Shown piece by piece: positions 1-5,654 of a DNA stretch of 9,501 nt. The DNA comes from Alphaproteobacteria bacterium (GTDB taxonomy: Bacteria > Pseudomonadota > Alphaproteobacteria > Reyranellales > Reyranellaceae): the NCBI GenBank assembly GCA_005884705.1, contig VBAF01000090.1:1-9501 (forward strand). Reading direction: 5' to 3'. The stretch's first letter is position 1; each line of letters starts with the position of its first letter. Below the pieces are notes generated by a model. It did not search any database, was not told where the DNA came from, and saw only the letters and a program-made list of their open reading frames with translations. The position numbers were made by a program, and so were the translations under genes.

Positions 1-1
1 T

Positions 2-31
2 TTCCAAAAGGCGCTCGACACGATGGCCTGA
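2..31 (+). CDS. C-terminal fragment of an upstream gene, probably rubrerythrin
   Basis: The window opens inside a reading frame that gives FQKALDTMA and stops at TGA 29-31. Only nine residues are visible. From memory, rubrerythrins that sit next to Fe-S oxidoreductase/DUF3501 pairs end in a helix of the type RFQKALD followed by a few residues, and the two genes that follow here are exactly that pair. Rubrerythrin is a cytoplasmic di-iron peroxidase that reduces hydrogen peroxide. The identification rests on this short tail plus context, so it is tentative. An intrinsic terminator lies 16 bases after the stop. Confidence 0.45.
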   Translation, partial: FQKALDTMA

Positions 32-46
32 GCGGCTGCCGCAGTG

Positions 47-76
47 AAGAGGGGACCCGCTCGGGTCCCCTTTTTT
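47..76 (+). terminator. Intrinsic (rho-independent) terminator
   Basis: A perfect 8-bp stem, GGGGACCC (51-58) with GGGTCCCC (63-70), closes a four-base loop and is followed directly by six T (71-76). Upstream A/G bases at 47-50 can extend the stem into the T tract. This is a textbook intrinsic terminator. It ends transcription of the upstream gene and lies 32 bases before the next start codon, so the Fe-S oxidoreductase gene needs its own promoter or read-through. Confidence 0.9.
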
Positions 77-108
77 CGTCCGACCCCTTTCAGCGAAGCG
101 ACCGTTCC

Positions 109-1458
109 ATGCGTGAAGGCAGTCTCGAAGCCCCGGCCCGTCAGGCGCTCGACTGGCAGAACCCCTGGTTCTGGGACGAAGCTGCGCTCGAGAAGGAGAT
201 GGAGCGCATCTTCGAGATCTGTCACGGCTGCCGGCGCTGCTTCAATCTCTGCGATTCCTTCCCGCGCCTGTTCGACCTGATCGACAACGGCGCGACCGGC
301 GAGATCGACGGCGTGGCGAAGGAGAAGTACGGCGAGGTCGTGCAGGCCTGCACGCTTTGCGACATGTGCTTCATGACCAAGTGCCCCTACGTGCCGCCGC
401 ATCCCTGGAACGTCGACTTCCCGCACCTGATGCTGCGCCATCGCGCCGTCCAGGCGCACAAGCACGGCACCGGCTTCGTCGAGCAGCAGCTCGCCGAGAC
501 CGATCGGGTCGGCCGTCTCGGCACCTTCGCCGCCGGCCTGGTCAACTGGGCGACCGACGAGCGCAACCAGCCGATGCGCCGCACGCTCGAGAAGGTGGGC
601 GGCATCCATCACGGCGCGCGCCTGCCGCGGCAGGCCGCCGAGACCTTCGAGGCGCTGGCGCACCGTGCGCCGCCGGTGCTCAACACGGGGGCGCCGGCCT
701 ACGGCAAGCGCAAGGCGGTGCTCTACGCCACCTGCTTCGTGAACTTCCATTCGACCGCGATCGGCCAGGCGGCGCTCGGCGTGCTGGCCCGCAACGGCGT
801 GGCGACCGAGGTCGTCCATCCGGCCTGCTGCGGCATGCCCAAGCTCGAGCTCGGCGAGCTCGAAGCGGTCGCGGCGGCCGCCCGCACGGTTTGCGCGGCG
901 CTGCTGCCGTGGGTCGACAAGGGCTACGACATCGTGGCGCTCACGCCGTCCTGCGCGCTGATGCTCAAGTTCGAATGGCCGCTGATCCTGCCGCACGAGC
1001 CGGCGATCGAGCGGCTGTCGCAGGCGACGTTCGACCTTTCCGAATACGTCGTCGACATCGCCAAGAAGGATGGGCTGGCCGACGGGCTGCAGCCGGTCGA
1101 GGGCGGCATCAGCCTGCATCTCGCCTGCCACTCCCGCGCCCAGAACATGGGGCCGAAGGGCGCCGAGATGCTGCGGCTGATCCCCAAGACCCGCGTCGCG
1201 GTGATCGAGCGCTGCAGCGGCCATGGCGGCATCTGGGGCACCCGCACCGAGAATTTCGAGGTGGCGGTGAAGGTTGGCACGCCCGCGGCGCAAGCCGCGC
1301 TCAAGAACGACACCAGCCACGTCGCCTCGGAATGCCCGCTCGCCGCCGAGCATCTGATGCAGGTGATGGAAATCGCCGCCGGCGAGGACAAGCCCAAGCC
1401 CTTCCGCGCCGATCATCCGATCGAGATCCTGGCGCGCGCCTACGGCCTCAGGGAGTGA
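109..1458 (+). CDS. Fe-S oxidoreductase, heterodisulfide reductase/GlpC-related (rubrerythrin/DUF3501-associated)
   Basis: A 449-residue cytoplasmic protein with two N-terminal ferredoxin-like cysteine sets and two C-terminal CCG-type domains, the plan of GlpC and HdrD. The first set is CHGCRRCFNLC (C38, C41, C44, C48). The second is CTLCDMCFMTKCP (C81, C84, C87, C92), with four rather than three residues before the last Cys; I recall this form as normal for the subfamily. The CCG regions hold C209, C240-C241-G and C282, then C340, C369-S-G (CSGHGG, so the second motif is CSG) and C409. Family knowledge suggests two [4Fe-4S] clusters passing electrons to a site held by the CCG domains. The substrate is unknown. 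The ATG at 109 gives MREGSLEAP, the N-terminus I recall for close homologues; the ribosome binding site is weak. DUF3501 follows after four bases, so the two form an operon. Confidence 0.9.
   Translation: MREGSLEAPARQALDWQNPWFWDEAALEKEMERIFEICHGCRRCFNLCDSFPRLFDLIDNGATGEIDGVAKEKYGEVVQACTLCDMCFMTKCPYVPPHPWNVDFPHLMLRHRAVQAHKHGTGFVEQQLAETDRVGRLGTFAAGLVNWATDERNQPMRRTLEKVGGIHHGARLPRQAAETFEALAHRAPPVLNTGAPAYGKRKAVLYATCFVNFHSTAIGQAALGVLARNGVATEVVHPACCGMPKLELGELEAVAAAARTVCAALLPWVDKGYDIVALTPSCALMLKFEWPLILPHEPAIERLSQATFDLSEYVVDIAKKDGLADGLQPVEGGISLHLACHSRAQNMGPKGAEMLRLIPKTRVAVIERCSGHGGIWGTRTENFEVAVKVGTPAAQAALKNDTSHVASECPLAAEHLMQVMEIAAGEDKPKPFRADHPIEILARAYGLRE
1451..1455 (+). promoter_or_regulatory. Shine-Dalgarno site for the DUF3501 gene
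   Basis: GGGAG lies seven bases before the ATG at 1463, inside the last codons of the Fe-S oxidoreductase gene. The stop at 1456-1458 directly follows it, so the two genes are likely translationally coupled. It supports the ATG at 1463 as the start. Confidence 0.7.
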
Positions 1459-1462
1459 GCCA

Positions 1463-2050
1463 ATGACTCCGCGCAAGATCGAACCTTCGGCGATCGTCCC
1501 GCTCTCGCAATACGCCGCGCAGCGCGCCGAGCGGCGCAAGCGCATGGCCGAGCTCAAGAAGAACCGCCGGCTCGAGGTCGGGCCGTTCGCGACCTTCTAC
1601 TTCGAGAGCTACGACACCATGCTGCACCAGGTGCACGAGATGCTGTTCATCGAGAAGGGCGGCGCCGAGCAGCTGCCCGACGAGTTGGCCGCCTACAACC
1701 CGCTGATCCCGCAGGGTGCCGAGCTGGTGGCGACGGTGATGTTCGAGATCGACGACCCGATCCGTCGCACCCGTGTGCTGGCGAGCCTGGGCGGCATCGA
1801 AGACAACTCCTTCATCCGGCTGGGTGGCGACACCATCCGCGGCGCCTCGGAGGACGACCAGGAGCGCACCCGCGACGACGGCAAGGCTTCCTCGGTGCAG
1901 TTCGTCCGCTTTGCCTTCACGCCGGCGCAGATCGCCGCCTTCCGCGGCGGGCAGGGCGACGTGATCGTGGGCTTCGACCATCCGAGCTACGGCCACATGG
2001 CGGTGATGCCGCCTGCCGTCCGCCAGGCGCTGGCGCAGGACTTCGCCTGA
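1463..2050 (+). CDS. DUF3501 family protein
   Basis: A soluble 195-residue protein that matches my knowledge of the DUF3501 family. Features are a basic N-terminal stretch (about residues 15-37, many Arg and Lys), then VGPFATFYFESYDTMLHQVHEM (about 39-60), a middle region with MFEIDDPIRR (about 93-102), and a C-terminal DVIVGFDHPSYGHMAV segment (about 168-183). There is no signal peptide, no membrane segment and no cysteine, so it is not itself an Fe-S carrier. Biochemical function is not established. The family commonly accompanies a heterodisulfide-reductase-like Fe-S protein and rubrerythrin, and here it starts four bases after the Fe-S gene. I infer that it is a partner or assembly factor for that protein in a peroxide-linked redox chain. 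It ends three bases before the convergent TonB-type gene. Confidence 0.88.
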   Translation: MTPRKIEPSAIVPLSQYAAQRAERRKRMAELKKNRRLEVGPFATFYFESYDTMLHQVHEMLFIEKGGAEQLPDELAAYNPLIPQGAELVATVMFEIDDPIRRTRVLASLGGIEDNSFIRLGGDTIRGASEDDQERTRDDGKASSVQFVRFAFTPAQIAAFRGGQGDVIVGFDHPSYGHMAVMPPAVRQALAQDFA

Positions 2051-2053
2051 AAC

Positions 2054-3073
2054 TCACTGCCGCGCAGTGATCGGCTGTACGAACACGACCTGGCTTTCGG
2101 GGATGTCGGGCGGCAGCGGCGGATAGGGTGCGGCGGCGCGCAGGGTATCGAGCATGCCCTTGTCGAGCGCCATCACGCCGCTCGACTTCAGGATGCTCGC
2201 CTCGACCAGCCGTCCATCGCGCGCGATGACGAACCGCAGCACCACCGTCCCGCCCTCGTTCTTGTCCCTGAGATTGGGCAGGAACTGCCCGAACTTGCGA
2301 AGCACTTGGAGGAGATAGGCGTTCTTTGCGCGGGTGTGGGTCGCTTCCTCCGCCGGATTGACCAAGCTTGGGACCGCGGCGCTCGCCGAGTTCTGCGGTG
2401 ACGCCGGCGCCGGCGACAAGGGCGAATGCTGCAGCGGCTGTTGCGGCCGTGGCGGAGGCGGCTGCGGTACCGACGGCGGCGGCAGCACCTTCACGAAGTC
2501 GCGCATGGTGAGCGGAGCGCGCGGCGCCTCGACCGGCGGCACGACCTTCTCGAGCGGCGGTTCGGCGGGGGCGGCCGCTGCTTCCTGCGGCGGTTGAGGC
2601 TTGGCCTCAGGCGGCTCGGGCGGCTTCGGCGGCTCGGACGGTTTTGGCGGCTCGACGGTCGCTTCCTTGGGCGGCTGCGGCGCGGGCTCGTCCTTTTGCT
2701 TCGGTTCCGGCGCGACCGGCGCGGGCGGCGCGACGCCGAGCGGGTCTTTCGACGCCGCCTTTTGCGCGGGCTTCGGTTCGGCTTTGGCGGCCGCGGCCGG
2801 CGGCGGCGGTGGAGCAGCCTCGGCCGCCGCCGGTGGGGTCGGCGCGGGTGGTGTGGGCGGCGGCTTGACCGCCTCCTGGACCGGCGGCGGGTCGGGCGGC
2901 TTGGGCTGCTCGATCGTGACCTCGATCGGATCCTCCTCGAGGTCGTGCCGGTTGAGCGGCGATACCCAGAACAGCGCGGCCGCCGTGACGGCGTGCAGCA
3001 CGGCGGCCAACAGCATGGCGACCGGCGACATATGGTCGGTGCGTTCGTAGAAGGCGCTGACGGCGTAGGCCAC
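2054..3073 (-). CDS. TonB family protein (energy-transducer type, proline-rich spacer)
   Basis: A 339-residue inner-membrane-anchored periplasmic protein. A short cytoplasmic N-terminus is followed by one transmembrane helix (about residues 17-37, ending AALFWVSP). A very long proline/alanine/lysine/glutamate-rich spacer (about 57-235) follows, and then a TonB C-terminal domain (about 245-339) with GGTVVLRFVIARDGRL and AAPYPPLPPDI. The TM, Pro-rich arm and C-terminal domain order is that of TonB/TolA-like proteins, which pass proton-motive-force energy to outer-membrane receptors. No exbB, exbD or receptor gene is in the window, so the partner is unknown; it may be an envelope protein with a TonB C-domain only. 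The longest frame starts with GTG (3073); an ATG at 3031 (residue 15) is the alternative. Neither has a clear ribosome binding site. It lies 32 bases downstream of the SH3 gene and may share its transcript. Confidence 0.85.
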   Translation of the reverse strand: MAYAVSAFYERTDHMSPVAMLLAAVLHAVTAAALFWVSPLNRHDLEEDPIEVTIEQPKPPDPPPVQEAVKPPPTPPAPTPPAAAEAAPPPPPAAAAKAEPKPAQKAASKDPLGVAPPAPVAPEPKQKDEPAPQPPKEATVEPPKPSEPPKPPEPPEAKPQPPQEAAAAPAEPPLEKVVPPVEAPRAPLTMRDFVKVLPPPSVPQPPPPRPQQPLQHSPLSPAPASPQNSASAAVPSLVNPAEEATHTRAKNAYLLQVLRKFGQFLPNLRDKNEGGTVVLRFVIARDGRLVEASILKSSGVMALDKGMLDTLRAAAPYPPLPPDIPESQVVFVQPITARQ

Positions 3074-3086
3074 GGGACTGTTTTAG

Positions 3087-3106
3087 GCGGCCACGGCGAT
3101 GGCCGC
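3087..3106 (-). other. Stem-loop between the SH3 and TonB-type genes
   Basis: A perfect 7-bp inverted repeat, GCGGCCA (3087-3093) with TGGCCGC (3100-3106), encloses a six-base loop. It begins at the SH3 stop codon and fills most of the 32-base gap before the TonB-type gene. No T tract follows on the minus strand, so it is not a canonical terminator. It could stabilise or attenuate the transcript. Function is inferred from position only. Confidence 0.35.
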
Positions 3107-3630
3107 TAGTTCACGGGCTCGGACTTATAGACGCCCCAGATCTCGGTGCGCGCGAGCCAGCCCGTGACACCCCCGGTCACCCGGACCCGGCACCAGTCGC
3201 CCGTGCAGGAGCGGATCTCGCCCATCACTTCGGGCTCGAGCTTGGCGACGACATCGGCCGCCGCGGCCGGAGTCTTGTACAGATTGGCGGTTTTGGACGG
3301 CACGACGAAGGACCGCTTGCCGGTCAGCAGGCCCTGGTAGACCCAGCCGCTGGCGCCCTGCCAGTCGCGGATTTTGCGCCAATTCTCATATTCCGCGACG
3401 ATCTCGACCGGCATGCCCTTGCGCTTGAAGACCCAATCGACCGGGTAGCGGGTGCCCGGCCCGGTCCGCACGTTGACTTCGTCGGACTTGAGCGTGGCAA
3501 AGCGGGGTATCGGCAGGCCCGAGCCCTTGCGCTGGGCCGACGCCGGGGGCTCGGCCCCCCATACGGGGCCGCCCAGCAGCACCATCGCAATACAGGCCGC
3601 CCAGAGGAGGTTGGACGGTCGAAGTCGCAT
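3106..3630 (-). CDS. Secreted SH3 domain-containing protein
   Basis: A 174-residue exported protein. The chosen ATG at 3630 gives an N-terminal signal peptide: basic MRLRPS, a hydrophobic core at about 8-20, and likely cleavage after VWG or GA near residue 25. Two bacterial SH3-like repeats follow. The first (about 43-105) has VNVRTGPGTRYPVDWVF and ASGWVYQGLL. The second (about 112-168) has ANLYKTPAAAADVVAKL and GVTGWLARTEIWG. It matches the bacterial SH3_4 type common in alphaproteobacteria. Such domains usually bind peptidoglycan or other proteins in the periplasm; the ligand here is unknown. The frame stays open upstream to an ATG at 3714, but that would bury the signal peptide behind 28 residues. 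C131 and C136 (RSCTGDWCR) could form a periplasmic disulfide. The gene is divergent from D-glycerate dehydrogenase. Confidence 0.85.
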   Translation of the reverse strand: MRLRPSNLLWAACIAMVLLGGPVWGAEPPASAQRKGSGLPIPRFATLKSDEVNVRTGPGTRYPVDWVFKRKGMPVEIVAEYENWRKIRDWQGASGWVYQGLLTGKRSFVVPSKTANLYKTPAAAADVVAKLEPEVMGEIRSCTGDWCRVRVTGGVTGWLARTEIWGVYKSEPVN

Positions 3631-3753
3631 TGCCACTTTTATAACGCATTTCTGCACAGCCGACGACAACCACTTGAAAATCCGGCGCTTTTGGCGCGCC
3701 AGGCGGCGCCTCATCTGGACAAGCGCCGAGCGGAATTGCTATCGGGGCAGGGA
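3631..3753. promoter_or_regulatory. Divergent intergenic region (SH3 gene / D-glycerate dehydrogenase)
   Basis: These 123 bases separate two divergent genes and must hold both promoters. For the plus strand, TGGACA (3716-3721) and GCTATC (3738-3743) are 16 bases apart and resemble a -35/-10 pair, but they would give a start point only a few bases before the ATG. For the minus strand, TATAAA (3643-3638) resembles a -10 box, also very close to its start codon, with no good -35. The region is less GC-rich than the genes around it. The position is sound; the exact elements are guesses. Confidence 0.4.
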
Positions 3754-4749
3754 ATGCCGCCCGCCTCGAAGAAAAAGCCGCTGGTGATCGTCACCCGCAC
3801 TCTGCCCAGCGCCATCGAGACGCGGCTGATGGAGCTGTTCGACACAAGGCTGAACGCCGACGACAAGCCGCTGACCGCGCCCGAGTTGATCGACGCGGTC
3901 AAGAGCGCCGACGTGCTGGTGCCGACCGTCACCGACCGCATCGACAGCCGGGTCCTCTCCCAGGCCGGGCCGCGGCTGAAGCTGATCGCCTCGTTTGGTA
4001 CCGGCGTCGACCACATCGATCTCGACACCGCCCGCCAGCGCGGCATCACCGTCACCAACACGCCGGGCGTGCTGACCGAGGACACCGCCGACATGACGAT
4101 GGCGCTGGTGCTCGCCACCGCGCGGCGCATGGGCGCGGGCGAGCGGCTGGTGCGGGCCGGAAAATGGACCGGCTGGAGCCCGACCTCGATGCTGGGCGGC
4201 CGGCTGCTCGGCAAGCGCATGGGCATCGTCGGCATGGGCCGCATCGGCCAGGCCCTGGCGCGCCGCGCGCGCGGCTTCGGGCTCGCCATCCACTATCACA
4301 ACCGCAAGCGCGTCCACGGCGACATCGAGCGCGAGCTCGAGGCGACCTACTGGGAGAGCCTCGACCAGATGCTGGCGCGCATGGACATCGTCTCGGTCAA
4401 CTGCCCGCACACGCCGGCCACGTTCCACCTGCTGTCGGCGCGGCGGCTCAAGCTGATGAAGCCGACCGCCATCATCGTCAACACCGCGCGCGGCGAGGTG
4501 ATCGACGAGAACGCCATGGTGCGCATGCTGAAGGCGGGTGAGCTGGCAGGCGCCGGCCTCGACGTCTACGAGCACGAGCCGCAGGTCAACCCCAAGCTGC
4601 TCGAGCTGGACAGCGTGGTGCTGCTGCCGCACATGGGCTCGGCCACGCTCGAGGGCCGCATCGAGATGGGCGAGAAGGTGCTGATCAACATCAAGACCTT
4701 CGCCGACGGCCACAAGCCGCCCGACCGCGTGCTGGCGACGATGCTCTGA
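3754..4749 (+). CDS. D-glycerate dehydrogenase / glyoxylate (hydroxypyruvate) reductase
   Basis: A 331-residue cytoplasmic member of the D-isomer 2-hydroxyacid dehydrogenase family. It interconverts hydroxypyruvate and D-glycerate, or reduces glyoxylate to glycolate, with NAD(P)H. The catalytic domain has FGTGVDHIDL (81-90) and the Rossmann domain has GMGRIG (160-165). Active-site residues are R246 (VNTARGEVID), E275 (VYEHEP) and H293 (LLPHMGSAT). Basic residues in YHNRKR (181-186) at the end of the second nucleotide-binding strand would favour NADPH. The frame is open back to a TTG at 3691, but the ATG at 3754 gives the usual family length, and the earlier start would run into the neighbouring promoter region. 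A GGGG run sits a few bases upstream. The gene is convergent with the BrkB gene, whose natural stop lies 21 bases away. The exact substrate cannot be fixed from sequence. Confidence 0.9.
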   Translation: MPPASKKKPLVIVTRTLPSAIETRLMELFDTRLNADDKPLTAPELIDAVKSADVLVPTVTDRIDSRVLSQAGPRLKLIASFGTGVDHIDLDTARQRGITVTNTPGVLTEDTADMTMALVLATARRMGAGERLVRAGKWTGWSPTSMLGGRLLGKRMGIVGMGRIGQALARRARGFGLAIHYHNRKRVHGDIERELEATYWESLDQMLARMDIVSVNCPHTPATFHLLSARRLKLMKPTAIIVNTARGEVIDENAMVRMLKAGELAGAGLDVYEHEPQVNPKLLELDSVVLLPHMGSATLEGRIEMGEKVLINIKTFADGHKPPDRVLATML

Positions 4750-5654
4750 GATTGAGACGATTCCGAGCGCCTAGTGGTGCGCCTTGGCGGCCTCGGGCCC
4801 CGGCTCTGCCGCTTCGAACGCGTCGCGCGTGGCGCGGCCGACCTGGGCGCCGACTGGGCGCCGATCAGGATGGTGAGCGCGGTCCAGTACATCCAGACCA
4901 TGACCGCGGCGAAGCCGGCGGTGGCGCCGAACGCCGAGGTGAGCTGCGTCACCTCGAAGTAATAGACCAGCGCCCGATTGCCGATCGCGAACAACACCGC
5001 ATTCACCGCGCCGCTCACCAGGGCGAAGCGCCAGTCGACACCGCCGGTCGGCAGCAATTTGTAGATCAGGGTGAAGAACGCGGTGATGATGCCGTAGTGA
5101 ATGAAGCCCGAGATCGCCGGGCCGATCCAGACGCCGAGCACCGGAAATTTCTCCAGCGCCCCGGCATAGGCCGAGATCAGCACGCTGGTGACGATCACGG
5201 CGATCAGCAGCACGCCCAGGATCACCATCATCAGAAGCGCCAGCAGGCGCGACTGGATGCTGGCCAGCACCGGATGGACGCGGCGCGGGGCGTTGCCGCG
5301 CCAGATCACGTCGAAGGAGTCGTCGAGCTCCACGAAGACGCGGCTGCCGGTGTAGATCAGCACGCCGGCGCCGATGATCGCCGCGAGCCCGCCGCCCCTG
5401 AACAGGTCCTCCTGGGCGAAGCGCTGGATGCCGCGCAGATGCTCGGGCGCCACGACGGTGCTCAGCGCATCGAGGATCGCCTGCTGGGCCATCAGCTTGC
5501 CGACGAACGGCTCGGCGATCGTGATCGAGAAGATCATGATCGGGCCGAGTGCGAACATCGTGTAGAAGGCCATCGCCGCGGCCGAGGTCGACAGCCGGTT
5601 GGCAAAGAAACCGTACCCGGCCGACAGGAAAATGCGCCAGAGCTTGTCGATCAT
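4566..5654 (-). CDS. YihY/virulence factor BrkB family membrane protein, C-terminal tail frameshifted
   Basis: An inner-membrane protein with about six transmembrane helices (roughly 26-48, 88-104, 137-162, 173-198, 208-226, 240-265). Family signatures include AAAMAFYTMFALGP, IYKLLPTGGVDWRF and the final helix MYWTALTILIGAQ. Function of the YihY/BrkB family is not firmly known. Residues 1-267 are normal. After that a perfect 11-bp tandem duplication (4843-4864) shifts the frame. The open frame then runs on as an Arg/Ser-rich tail to 4566, 184 bases antisense into the dehydrogenase gene. Removing one repeat copy gives a natural tail (GAQVGRATRDAFEAAEP, ending AHH) that stops at 4771, for a 290-residue protein. 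The start ATG overlaps the acyltransferase stop as ATGA, showing translational coupling. The membrane core is intact, so partial function is possible. Confidence 0.85.
   Translation of the reverse strand: MIDKLWRIFLSAGYGFFANRLSTSAAAMAFYTMFALGPIMIFSITIAEPFVGKLMAQQAILDALSTVVAPEHLRGIQRFAQEDLFRGGGLAAIIGAGVLIYTGSRVFVELDDSFDVIWRGNAPRRVHPVLASIQSRLLALLMMVILGVLLIAVIVTSVLISAYAGALEKFPVLGVWIGPAISGFIHYGIITAFFTLIYKLLPTGGVDWRFALVSGAVNAVLFAIGNRALVYYFEVTQLTSAFGATAGFAAVMVWMYWTALTILIGAQSAPRSAAPRATRSKRQSRGPRPPRRTTRRSESSQSQSIVASTRSGGLWPSAKVLMLISTFSPISMRPSSVAEPMCGSSTTLSSSSSLGLTCGSCS
4843..4864. repeat. Perfect 11-bp tandem duplication causing a frameshift
   Basis: CTGGGCGCCGA occurs twice head to tail, at 4843-4853 and 4854-4864 (plus-strand reading). 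It lies in the end of the BrkB gene. Eleven bases is not a multiple of three, so the duplication changes frame. Deleting one copy restores a frame that continues the family-typical last helix into a short charged tail and a stop at 4771. Replication slippage is the natural explanation; an assembly artefact is the alternative. Confidence 0.9.

Noticed and set aside
2601..2900. GGCGGC-type repeats as a possible DNA repeat element
   Set aside because: They are irregular and follow the codons of the Pro/Ala-rich arm on the minus strand. No fixed unit length or spacing was seen.
2334..3109. Long plus-strand open frames rich in Gly, Arg or Ser opposite the TonB-type gene
   Set aside because: They are the antisense reading of the proline-rich spacer (CCG/CCC codons give GGC/CGG). 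They show no domain, no ribosome binding site and extreme composition.
3693..3700. GGCGCGCC palindrome in the divergent region
   Set aside because: An isolated 8-bp GC palindrome is expected by chance at this GC content, and it has no second site or promoter context.
3631..3714. Upstream ATG at 3714 for the SH3 protein
   Set aside because: It would place 28 basic residues before the signal peptide and use up the divergent promoter region. The ATG at 3630 gives a normal export signal.
3691..3753. TTG start giving a 352-residue D-glycerate dehydrogenase
   Set aside because: The extra 21 residues are not family-like, and the ATG at 3754 gives the usual length with the beta-strand motif soon after the start.
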